This document shows positions 1 through 5,017 of a stretch of 6,449 nucleotides of DNA, piece by piece (position 1 is the stretch's first letter; every line of letters starts with the position of its first letter). Under the pieces are notes generated by a model. It was given only the letters and a program-made list of their open reading frames with translations. It had not been told where the DNA came from and searched no databases. A program made the position numbers and the translations under genes. The DNA comes from Solirubrobacterales bacterium. Lineage in GTDB: Bacteria > Actinomycetota > Thermoleophilia > Solirubrobacterales > Solirubrobacteraceae. The DNA is taken from positions 1-6,449 of the forward strand of contig JAFMRN010000140.1 of NCBI GenBank assembly GCA_017354065.1. The letters run 5' to 3'.

Positions 1-144
1 AAGGTCCTGCGCGGGATCCGCTGGGGCTTTCGGGTAGCCAGCTTCCGCCTGTACAGGCCATGCCCGGACTGCCATCGCGCCGTGCACGCCGACGCTCGTG
101 TCTGCGCGCGCTGCGGCTACCGGTTCGCGCCCGCGCCACACTAA
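1..144 (+). CDS. C-terminal end of a zinc-ribbon protein (5' truncated by window)
   Basis: Frame 1 is open from the first base to the TAA at 142-144 and gives 47 residues. The visible tail has two CxxC knuckles, C21-P-D-C24 and C35-A-R-C38, separated by ten residues, followed by GYRF. This is the usual form of a C-terminal zinc ribbon that binds one Zn2+ through four cysteines. The preceding stretch is rich in Arg and aromatic residues (WGFRVASFRLYR) and could be a linker or the end of a membrane-associated segment. The gene ends 11 bp before the GTG of the GMC oxidoreductase on the same strand, so co-transcription is possible. The main domain lies outside the window, so its function cannot be named. 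The frame is well supported, because the zinc ribbon is unlikely by chance and an Arg-rich extension of the next gene would otherwise occupy the same bases. Confidence 0.8.
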   Translation, partial: KVLRGIRWGFRVASFRLYRPCPDCHRAVHADARVCARCGYRFAPAPH

Positions 145-155
145 GCTACGCCGCC

Positions 156-1760
156 GTGACTTACGAGCACGACTATGACTGGATCGTGATCGGCTCCGGC
201 TTCGGGGGCAGCGTCTCAGCGCTGCGACTGGCCGAGAAGGGCTATCGCGTGGCCGTGATCGAGGCCGGCAGCCGCTTTGAGGACGAGGACTTCGCGGAGA
301 GCACCTGGGACCTGCGCCGCTACTTCTACTACCCGAAGTTCGGGTTGCGCGGGATCATGCGGATGTACGCCTTCAAGGACGTCGCGGTCCTGGCCGGGGC
401 CGGGGTCGGCGGCGGCAGCCTGGTGTACGCCAACACCCTGTACAAGCCGGGGGAGTCGTTCTTCAACGCCGAGGAATGGTCGGAGCTGGCCGACTGGCAT
501 GAGGAGCTGGACGCCCATTACGACACCGCCAAGCGGATGCTCGGAGCGACCCAGATCCCGTTCAGCACAGATGCCGACGCGCTGATCGGGAAGCTGGGGG
601 AGCGCCTCGGCGTGGCCGACACCTACCGCCGGCCGGAGGTGTCGGTGTACTTCGGCGACGGTGAGGCTCCCGGTGAGACGGTGCCCGACCCGTACTTTGG
701 CGGCGAGGGCCCCGACCGTACGGCGTGCCTGCGCTGCGGGGCCTGCATGGTCGGCTGCCGCTACGGCGCCAAGAACACGCTGATGAAGAACTACCTGTAC
801 TTCGCCGAGAAGCTCGGGGTCGAGATCATCGCCGACACGACCGTGAAGGACCTGTGTCCCCTGGGTGCGGCCGACGGCTCAGACGGTTACGCCGTCACGA
901 CCGTGCCGTCGGGCTCCTGGACCCACCGTCCCCGGCGGACGCTGACCGCCAAAGGCGTGGTTGTGGCCTCCGGCGCGGTCGGGACCAACCTGCTGCTGGC
1001 GCGGGCACGCCACACCGGCTCGCTGCCGCGGCTCTCAGACCAGGTCGGGCAGAGCGTTCGCACCAACTCCGAAGCGCTGCTGGCGGTCACCGCCAAAGAC
1101 GACGGCCCGGACTTTGCCGACAGCGTCGCGATCACCTCGAGCATCTATCCCAACGCCGATACGCACATCGAGAACGTCACGTACGGACGCGGCGGCGGCG
1201 CCATGGGCTTGTTGTTCACGCTGTTGACCCCGGGCGGCTCCAGGGCCACCCGCTGGCTGAAGACGCTCGCCCAGGTCGGCAAGCGTCCCGGTGACACGCT
1301 TCGGCTCGCGTTTCGTCGCCTCAGCTGGTCGCGCCGCACGGTGATCCTGTTGGTGATGCAAACGCTGCCCGGCCGGATGAGCTTCCGCTCATACCACTGG
1401 GGCAACAAGGTCGCGCTGAACACTCGCCAGGACCCGGAGCACCCGAACCCGACCTTCATCCCCGTCGGCAATCAGGCGGCCGCGATGGCGGCGGACGAGA
1501 TCGGCGGCTTTGCCCAGTCGAACATCTTTGAGGCGATCCTGAACATCCCCGCGACCGCCCACATCCTCGGCGGTGCGGTGATCGCCGCCGATCCCGAGCA
1601 CGGGGTCGTGGACCGGGATCAGCGCGCCTTCGGCTACCAGAACCTACTGATCTGTGACGGCTCCGTGATGCCCGCCAACCCGGGCGTGAACCCGAGCCTG
1701 ACGATCCTGGCGCTGGCCGAGCACGCGATCAGCAGGGTGCCGGCGGCCGCTCAGTCCTGA
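156..1760 (+). CDS. GMC-family flavin oxidoreductase (cholesterol oxidase-like)
   Basis: This is a 534-residue FAD-dependent oxidoreductase of the glucose-methanol-choline family, closest in character to ChoD/cholesterol oxidase-like proteins. It would oxidise an alcohol or sterol hydroxyl using FAD. The N-terminal Rossmann motif GSGFGG is at residues 13-18, followed by the acidic VIEAG strand end that binds the FAD ribose. The GAGVGGGSLVYAN segment is the second FAD-contacting GMC motif. The C-terminus has the active-site pair, His469 in TAHILGG and Asn512 in NPGVNPSLT. Residues 191-201 hold C191-x2-C194-x2-C197-x3-C201, a ferredoxin-like cysteine set that I recall from this subfamily. I chose GTG 156 because it immediately precedes DYDWIVIGSG. 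The upstream ATG at 60 would overlap the zinc-ribbon gene and add an Arg-rich, non-family extension. No Shine-Dalgarno is visible, and a TAAGCT box lies 8 nt before the GTG. The substrate is not determinable here. Confidence 0.9.
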   Translation: MTYEHDYDWIVIGSGFGGSVSALRLAEKGYRVAVIEAGSRFEDEDFAESTWDLRRYFYYPKFGLRGIMRMYAFKDVAVLAGAGVGGGSLVYANTLYKPGESFFNAEEWSELADWHEELDAHYDTAKRMLGATQIPFSTDADALIGKLGERLGVADTYRRPEVSVYFGDGEAPGETVPDPYFGGEGPDRTACLRCGACMVGCRYGAKNTLMKNYLYFAEKLGVEIIADTTVKDLCPLGAADGSDGYAVTTVPSGSWTHRPRRTLTAKGVVVASGAVGTNLLLARARHTGSLPRLSDQVGQSVRTNSEALLAVTAKDDGPDFADSVAITSSIYPNADTHIENVTYGRGGGAMGLLFTLLTPGGSRATRWLKTLAQVGKRPGDTLRLAFRRLSWSRRTVILLVMQTLPGRMSFRSYHWGNKVALNTRQDPEHPNPTFIPVGNQAAAMAADEIGGFAQSNIFEAILNIPATAHILGGAVIAADPEHGVVDRDQRAFGYQNLLICDGSVMPANPGVNPSLTILALAEHAISRVPAAAQS

Positions 1761-2191
1761 TCGACCCAGCGGCGCGGCCCAGGCCCGAACTCTGCCGCGC
1801 GGTCATCAGGGTTGCTCAGCGCGCAGCGGCTCAGCGATAGACAGCCACAGCCGATGCAGTCGGTCAGGCTGTCACGCAGCCGTTCGAGCTCGGCGATCCG
1901 GGCGTCGATCCGGTCGCTCCAGGTTGCGGACAGACGCGACCAGTCCTGCTTGGTGGGGGCGTGGTCATCGGGAAGCTCCGCCAGCGCCCCAGCGATCTCG
2001 TCCAAGCTCAGACCGATCCGCTGGGCGAAGACTATGAACGCGATCCGGCGCAGCACCGGCCGCCGGTAACGACGGTGGCCCGAGCCCGCGCGCTCTGAGC
2101 TGATCAGCCCGCGTGTCTCATAGAAGCGCAGCGCTGAGGACGCGACCCCGCTGCGGCGCGCGACCTCGCCGATGGTCAGCAGTTCGGACAC
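1751..2191 (-). CDS. soxR: SoxR: redox-sensing [2Fe-2S] MerR-family activator
   Basis: This 146-residue transcriptional regulator senses redox-cycling compounds or superoxide through a [2Fe-2S] cluster. The MerR winged helix-turn-helix is at residues 4-70 (LLTIGEVARRSGV, SALRFYETRGLI, HRRYRRPVLRR), followed by the dimerisation helix at about 80-110. The cluster motif C112-x2-C115-x-C117-x5-C123 is the SoxR-specific CX2CXCX5C signature, and CIGCGCLS matches E. coli SoxR. The post-cluster NPDDR is also conserved. I chose GTG 2191 because it places MSELLTIGEV right before the HTH. The longer reading back to 2281 would run through the SoxR box and the start of the divergent gene. The start has no good Shine-Dalgarno. 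An in-frame TTG at 2227 is a less likely alternative lying inside the operator. The gene faces the DUF5519 gene across a shared regulatory gap and overlaps the GMC gene 3' end by 10 bp. Confidence 0.95.
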   Translation of the reverse strand: MSELLTIGEVARRSGVASSALRFYETRGLISSERAGSGHRRYRRPVLRRIAFIVFAQRIGLSLDEIAGALAELPDDHAPTKQDWSRLSATWSDRIDARIAELERLRDSLTDCIGCGCLSLSRCALSNPDDRAAEFGPGPRRWVDQD

Positions 2192-2217
2192 ATCGCAAAA
2201 GAAATCACGTCCCGCCC

Positions 2218-2248
2218 TTGACTTCAAGTTCACTTGAACTTGTAGCTT
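2218..2248 (+). promoter_or_regulatory. SoxR-dependent promoter: -35 TTGACT, 19-bp spacer, -10 TAGCTT
   Basis: The -35 box TTGACT (2218-2223) and -10 box TAGCTT (2243-2248) are separated by 19 bp, the overlong spacing typical of promoters activated by MerR-family proteins through DNA distortion. The spacer contains the SoxR dyad. The dyad centre (between 2230 and 2231) falls 7 bp into the spacer, leaving 12 bp to the -10. As I recall the E. coli soxS promoter, it has the same 7/12 split. The predicted transcription start is 2254-2256, at the ATG of the downstream gene. Confidence 0.8.
2222..2239. promoter_or_regulatory. SoxR box (operator)
   Basis: CTTCAAGTTCACTTGAAC matches the E. coli soxS operator CCTCAAGTTAACTTGAGG at 14 of 18 positions. 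Its core TTCAAGT/ACTTGAA is a perfect 7-bp inverted repeat around a TC centre. It sits between divergent soxR and the DUF5519 gene, so it could also give autoregulation of soxR. A second overlapping perfect dyad, AAGTTCA/TGAACTT (2226-2241), is shifted 3 bp downstream. Confidence 0.85.
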
Positions 2249-2254
2249 GGCGCC

Positions 2255-2611
2255 ATGTCCACTCAAACAGCAAGCCAACACATAACCGCTGAGGTTGGGT
2301 CATGGCCTGGCGTTGACAGCGGCTACGGCCGCCGCGGGGAGTTCGCCTTCAAACTGGCGGGCCGCGAGATCGGCCACCTGCACGGTGACCACGCTGCCCA
2401 CTTCCTGCTAGGCCCGGAGCTGTGGATCAAGCTCCAGGAGCAGGGGAGGATCACCGAGCATCCGGTGTTTCCGGGCCGCATCGGCCCCGCCGAGCGGCGC
2501 ATCAACGACGACACCGACGTGGCTGACGTGATCGCGATGATGCGGATCAAGTATGACCAGCTGGTGCTGCGCCAGGGCGCCAGGCCACGACGCCCTGAGA
2601 AGGTTGCCTGA
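2255..2611 (+). CDS. DUF5519 / 'luciferase domain' family protein, predicted SoxR target
   Basis: This is a 118-residue soluble protein with no signal peptide or membrane segment. The run WPGV (17-20), FKLAGREIGHLHGDHAAHF (about 32-50) and the closing VIAMMRIKYDQL (92-103) correspond to the small DUF5519 family, also labelled 'Luciferase domain'. Family members keep the GREIGHLHGD core and a terminal Tyr-containing helix. This assignment is from recollection of the family pattern, and the biochemical role is not established. His41, His43, His46 and His49 form a histidine-rich stretch that could bind a metal or ligand (inference). The ATG at 2255 lies 6 nt after a TAGCTT -10 box, with no Shine-Dalgarno before it, so the transcript is probably leaderless. 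The SoxR box upstream implies induction by redox-active compounds. It ends in TGA 12 bp before a GC-rich stem-loop. Confidence 0.8.
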   Translation: MSTQTASQHITAEVGSWPGVDSGYGRRGEFAFKLAGREIGHLHGDHAAHFLLGPELWIKLQEQGRITEHPVFPGRIGPAERRINDDTDVADVIAMMRIKYDQLVLRQGARPRRPEKVA

Positions 2612-2622
2612 GACGGACCGGC

Positions 2623-2650
2623 GGCGGGGGGCCGGATCAAGCCCCCCGCC
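2623..2650. terminator. Bidirectional stem-loop between convergent DUF5519 and aquaporin genes
   Basis: GGCGGGGGGC (2623-2632) and GCCCCCCGCC (2641-2650) form a perfect 10-bp GC stem around an 8-nt loop. There is no T-tract on either side. It lies 12 bp past the DUF5519 stop and 27 bp past the aquaporin stop, so it probably ends both transcripts. Stem-only terminators are common in high-GC actinobacteria. Confidence 0.7.
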
Positions 2651-2676
2651 TGCCTCATGCAGACCGATCCGTACTA

Positions 2677-3501
2677 CTAAAGGGCCGGCTCTACCGGGCT
2701 CTCTTCAGGCCCGCGTACCGGCGGCGGCTCGCTCTCCGAGGGAACGAAGAACTTGTATGCCCCTGCGGCTACCGCGCCACCGACCAGCGGCGCGACGATG
2801 AACAGCCAGACCTGCCCGAGCGCGGTGCTGCCCGAGAAGATGGCCGCGGCGAGTGCACGTGCAGGGTTGACCGAAGTACCCGTCAGGGGGATCCCGACCA
2901 GGTGGACGATCAGCAGGCCGATGCCGACTGCCAGGCCGCCTGCGGTCGCGTCGGCGATCTTGCTGGTGGCCAGCAGGACGATCAGGACAAACACGAACGT
3001 CAGGATCGCCTCGGCGATGAAGGCGCCGCCCCAGCCGAGTCCGACCATCGACTTGGCGCCGAACCCGTCAGCTCCGAGGCTGGACGCGTTAGCTCCGCTC
3101 CCGTGCCACATGGAGGTGGAGGAAACGATCCCGTACAGCGCGGCACCGCCGGCGATACCGCCGATGAACTGCGCGACCCAGTAGCCCACAGCCTCCTGGG
3201 GCTTTTGGCGGCCAGACAGGAGAAACCCGAGCGTCACAGCCGGGTTGACGTGTGCGCCGGAGATCGGCCCGATCGCGTAGGCGAGACCAAGCAGCACGAA
3301 CCCGAACGACAGGGCGGTGGCAACGATACCGGCCGATGCCGTGGTCCCGAACAGGGGAATAACAGCGCCCTGCGCCGGCTGCCCAACCAGGCCTGACGCT
3401 GAGTAGTCCTTCATTCCGAAGGTCAGTGTCGCGACACCGACGGCCAGAAACACAAGGATTGCCGTCCCCAGCGCTTCTGCCACCAACTTGCGTGCCTGCA
3501 T
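2677..3501 (-). CDS. aqpZ: Aquaporin (AqpZ-like MIP family water channel)
   Basis: This 274-residue inner-membrane channel has six predicted transmembrane helices and two half-helices carrying the NPA boxes N86-P87-A88 (HVNPAVTLG) and N212-P213-A214 (SVNPARAL). The aromatic/arginine filter reads Phe66, His200, Thr209 and Arg215. Its spacing to the NPA asparagines matches E. coli AqpZ F43/H174/T183/R189, which indicates an orthodox water pore rather than a glycerol facilitator. Odd features are a long first extracytoplasmic loop (about residues 29-57) and a charged, Pro/Glu-rich C-terminal tail (about 254-274). The start is ATG 3501, supported by AAAGGAG with a 9-nt spacer. A perfect palindrome covers the start codon. 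The gene is divergent from the lipoprotein gene and convergent with the DUF5519 gene. Osmotic or peroxide-related roles are possible but not shown by the sequence. Confidence 0.93.
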   Translation of the reverse strand: MQARKLVAEALGTAILVFLAVGVATLTFGMKDYSASGLVGQPAQGAVIPLFGTTASAGIVATALSFGFVLLGLAYAIGPISGAHVNPAVTLGFLLSGRQKPQEAVGYWVAQFIGGIAGGAALYGIVSSTSMWHGSGANASSLGADGFGAKSMVGLGWGGAFIAEAILTFVFVLIVLLATSKIADATAGGLAVGIGLLIVHLVGIPLTGTSVNPARALAAAIFSGSTALGQVWLFIVAPLVGGAVAAGAYKFFVPSESEPPPVRGPEESPVEPAL

Positions 3502-3508
3502 ATGCAGG
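3495..3508. repeat. Perfect 14-bp palindrome over the aquaporin start codon
   Basis: CCTGCATATGCAGG is self-complementary and includes the ATG (3501-3499 on the minus strand), lying 2 bp beyond the Shine-Dalgarno. In RNA it could form a 5-bp stem with a 4-nt ATAT loop that partly hides the start codon. As DNA it could be a small dyad operator. Chance cannot be excluded. Confidence 0.45.
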
Positions 3509-3510
3509 TA

Positions 3511-3517
3511 CTCCTTT
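3511..3517 (-). promoter_or_regulatory. Ribosome binding site of the aquaporin gene
   Basis: AAAGGAG on the minus strand lies 9 nt before ATG 3501. It is the strongest Shine-Dalgarno in the window and fixes that start. It contrasts with the apparently leaderless starts nearby. Confidence 0.75.
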
Positions 3518-3640
3518 CCGGACGTGAGTAGTACGGTTGCATTGTGACCGTTCGGCGCGTCAGGAGCGCTGACGTCAAAGGCTGCCTTTATCCGCGTCGC
3601 TAAGCTGCGGCCGAGCGCCAGGGCGCCCTCCGACTTATGA
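3518..3640. promoter_or_regulatory. Divergent promoter region of aquaporin and lipoprotein genes
   Basis: This non-coding gap must hold both divergent promoters. Small dyads are visible: TGACGTCA (3570-3577), AAAGGC-T-GCCTTT (3577-3589) and AGGGCGCCCT (3620-3629). A TAAGCT at 3601-3606 fits a -10 for the lipoprotein gene, but no convincing -35 is spaced to it. On the minus strand a TTGACG (3578-3573) has no matching -10. Assignments are weak. Confidence 0.35.
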
Positions 3641-3646
3641 AAGGGG
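3641..3646 (+). promoter_or_regulatory. Ribosome binding site of the lipoprotein gene
   Basis: AAGGGG lies 10 nt before ATG 3657. A second GGAG (3653-3656) directly abuts the ATG and is too close to serve. The alternative ATG at 3647 is in another frame that does not encode the signal peptide. Confidence 0.5.
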
Positions 3647-3656
3647 ATGACTGGAG

Positions 3657-4037
3657 ATGATCAGACGTTTGCTTGCCGCGGTCTTGCTGAGCGCGTTGCT
3701 GGCCGCATGCTCATCCTCCACGGCCGCCCCGACGGACCGGAACTCTGCTGTCAGCGTCCTCTCAAGCCAGATGACCAGCAAGTTCGCCGGCCTGCTGCAC
3801 CCCCGGGGGAGCGACAAGACCTCACTCCAGGCGGCGTCCAAGGCCTTCGCCGAGTGCGTCGCCAACGGTGCCAAGGCCACCGGCGTCCCCTACGACGAGC
3901 TGGTCGCGACGAACGTCAACAGCGCCAACACCCAGAACCTGCAGATGCTGTTCTCCAAGTGCCTGCCCGGATTGACCCGCCAGGTCGGCCTGATCCGCCA
4001 CGGCCATCACCATCGCCGCAGCCTGCACGGCGACTAG
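3657..4037 (+). CDS. Small predicted lipoprotein with two cysteines and a His-rich tail, function unknown
   Basis: The gene encodes 126 residues. The N-terminus MIRRLLAAVLLSALLAAC is a short lipoprotein signal: positive n-region, hydrophobic core and lipobox L15-A-A-C18, then a Ser/Thr/Ala/Pro linker. It should be lipidated at Cys18 and anchored to the outer face of the membrane. The mature part (about 27-112) looks helical and has two further cysteines, Cys67 (AECVANG) and Cys102 (FSKCLPG), which could form one disulfide. The tail is basic and histidine-rich, with His115, His117-119 and His124, suggesting possible metal or anion binding (inference). I do not recognise the family. Spacing of the cysteines and the FAECV...KCLP pattern recall small secreted actinobacterial proteins of unknown function. 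It is divergent from the aquaporin and convergent with tRNA-Gly. Confidence 0.75.
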   Translation: MIRRLLAAVLLSALLAACSSSTAAPTDRNSAVSVLSSQMTSKFAGLLHPRGSDKTSLQAASKAFAECVANGAKATGVPYDELVATNVNSANTQNLQMLFSKCLPGLTRQVGLIRHGHHHRRSLHGD

Positions 4038-4158
4038 GTGCTCATTTGCACAAAGCGCCCGCGCAAAGAGCGGATTGATCGATTAAGCACGATTTCCGTG
4101 CATCTGAGCACAATGCTCGCTCCGGCCGAGCGTTTTGTGCATTTCGACACGTCAAGTA
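4038..4158. other. Dyad-rich, relatively AT-rich spacer between lipoprotein and tRNA-Gly genes
   Basis: There is no credible coding here. Inverted repeats fill the stretch: GTGC/GCAC (4038-4051), CCGC/GCGG (4059-4073), a near-palindrome TTGATCGATTAA (4075-4086), GCACG/CGTGC (4087-4101) and GAGC/GCTC (4106-4118). TGCACAAAGCGC (4047-4058) pairs with GCGTTTTGTGCA (4130-4141) at 11 of 12 positions and encloses most of the others. A rival fold pairs GCACAA/TTGTGC and GCTCG/CGAGC (4108-4140). It may be a bidirectional terminator for two convergent genes, or a structured RNA. Confidence 0.5.
4108..4140. terminator. Possible terminator hairpin between lipoprotein and tRNA-Gly genes
   Basis: GCACAA (4108-4113) pairs with TTGTGC (4135-4140), and GCTCG (4115-4119) with CGAGC (4127-4131), separated by a 1x3 internal loop and a 7-nt apical loop. 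The T run lies within the 3' arm rather than after it, so it is not a classical intrinsic terminator. The convergent position supports a role in ending either transcript. Confidence 0.4.
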
Positions 4159-4231
4159 AGCGGCGGACGGGCCTCGAACCCGCGACCTTCGGCTTGGGAA
4201 GCCGACGCTCTACCAACTGAGCTACCACCGC
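4159..4231 (-). tRNA. tRNA-Gly (anticodon CCC)
   Basis: The 73-nt cloverleaf reads GCGGTGG at 4231-4225 paired with CCGCCGC ending at 4160, with one G-U pair. The D arm is GCTC/GAGC with AGTTGGTA in the loop. The anticodon stem TCGGC/GCCGA holds loop TTCCCAA, giving anticodon CCC (4198-4196), which reads GGG glycine codons. The T arm is GCGGG-TTCGAGG-CCCGT. The discriminator is U73, as expected for bacterial tRNA-Gly. The 3' CCA is not encoded and must be added by the CCA-adding enzyme. The gene starts 13 bp after the map stop on the same strand, so it could be processed from a map transcript, since little room remains for a separate promoter outside map. Confidence 0.96.
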
Positions 4232-4244
4232 GTTCGCGACGATT

Positions 4245-5000
4245 CTAGGACGGCCGGGCGGTGAGGATCTCCGGGCCGCCCTCACAGACGACGATCGTGT
4301 GCTCCTCATGGGCGGAGAGCTTGCCGTCGGCGGTTGACAGAGTCCAGCCGTCAGCGCCCATCCGCAGCTGGTCTGAGCCGGCACCGAGCATCGGCTCGAT
4401 CGTGAAGACCATGCCGGGTTCGAGGCGCTGATCGGCCTGGGGGTCCTCGGAGTCGAAGTTGAAGACCGTCGGCTCTTCATGCATCGATCGTCCGATCCCG
4501 TGGCCGACCAGCTCCTTGAACACGCTGAAGCCGCGGGTGTTGGCGACCCGTTCCACCGCGATCCCGATATCGCCCAACCGCGCGCCCGGCTGGGCCGCGC
4601 GGAGCCCGGCCCCCAAGGCGGCCCGGGTACCTGCCTGGATCCGCGAAGCCTGAGGCGAGACCGAACCAACAGGCACCGTCGTGGCGGCATCGGCATGGAA
4701 GCCGTCAAGCTCGGCAGCGACGTCGAGCGTTACCAGATCACCCTCCGCCAGGACGCGACTGCCCGGAATGCCGTGAACCACCTGGTCGCCGACGCTGATA
4801 CAGATGAAGCCCGGATAGTCGTAGGTCAGAATCGGGCCCGACTGCGCGCCCCGGGACGTAAAGAACTCGGCGGCGACCCGGTCCAGCTCGCCGGTGCTGA
4901 TCCCGGGGCGGACCTCAGCGCTCAGCACATCGAAGCTCTCGCCGATCAGCCGGCCTATGCGGCGCAGCCCCTCGAGTTCGTCGCCGCCATAGATCGTCAT
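4245..5000 (-). CDS. map: Methionine aminopeptidase, type I
   Basis: This 251-residue cytosolic dinuclear metalloprotease removes the initiator methionine from nascent proteins with small second residues. The pita-bread fold ligands are all present: Asp93 (TLDVAAELDG), Asp104 (FHADAATT), His167 (GHGIGR), Glu202 (TIEPM) and Glu233 (HEEHTIVV). The substrate-contact histidines His76 (VVHGIPG) and His174 (SMHEEP) are also there. There is no N-terminal zinc-finger or SH3-binding extension, so it is the short bacterial type Ia. It stands outside the usual secY-adk-map-infA cluster and may be a second copy in the genome (inference). ATG 5000 starts MTIYGGDELEGLRRIG, the normal beginning of this family. 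No Shine-Dalgarno precedes it, and TATCCT lies 7 nt upstream. It is divergent from the thioredoxin gene by only 24 bp and is followed by tRNA-Gly. Confidence 0.95.
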   Translation of the reverse strand: MTIYGGDELEGLRRIGRLIGESFDVLSAEVRPGISTGELDRVAAEFFTSRGAQSGPILTYDYPGFICISVGDQVVHGIPGSRVLAEGDLVTLDVAAELDGFHADAATTVPVGSVSPQASRIQAGTRAALGAGLRAAQPGARLGDIGIAVERVANTRGFSVFKELVGHGIGRSMHEEPTVFNFDSEDPQADQRLEPGMVFTIEPMLGAGSDQLRMGADGWTLSTADGKLSAHEEHTIVVCEGGPEILTARPS

Positions 5001-5007
5001 GGCAGCG

Positions 5008-5017
5008 AGGATAACCT
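5008..5017. promoter_or_regulatory. Possible overlapping divergent -10 boxes for map and ccmG
   Basis: Only 24 bp separate the two start codons. On the minus strand TATCCT (5013-5008) ends 7 nt before the map ATG. On the plus strand TAACCT (5012-5017) ends 7 nt before the ccmG ATG. Both fit TAnnnT and leaderless starts, and they share two base pairs. No good -35 was found for either, so this is tentative. Confidence 0.3.

Noticed and set aside
60..155. ATG 60 as the GMC start
   Set aside because: It overlaps the in-frame zinc-ribbon end of the upstream gene, and the added residues are an Arg-rich frame shadow with no family similarity.
725..1294. Long alternate-frame and antisense open frames within the GMC gene
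   Set aside because: These are typical high-GC shadows: Arg-rich, without recognisable motifs, and covered by a gene with intact catalytic residues.
2192..2281. Extended SoxR start at 2281
   Set aside because: It would place coding sequence through the SoxR box and promoter and overlap the start of the divergent gene. The family HTH begins right after GTG 2191.
2669..3536. CCGTACTACT (2669-2678) and its inverse at 3527-3536 flanking the aquaporin gene, as mobile-element ends
   Set aside because: Ten-base inverted matches are expected by chance in a window this size, there is no transposase, no target duplication was seen, and the aquaporin is a normal chromosomal gene.
3647..4078. Alternative frame ORF over the lipoprotein gene
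   Set aside because: It is rich in Arg, Pro and Gln with no signal peptide, while the 3657 frame has a clean lipoprotein signal.
4159..4180. tRNA-Gly 3' end as an integration (att) site
   Set aside because: No second copy of the tRNA 3' end and no integrase gene occur in the window.
4034..4708. Minus-strand 224-residue frame over the tRNA and map
   Set aside because: It runs through the tRNA gene and is a shifted frame of map with a Ser/Arg/Pro-rich composition.
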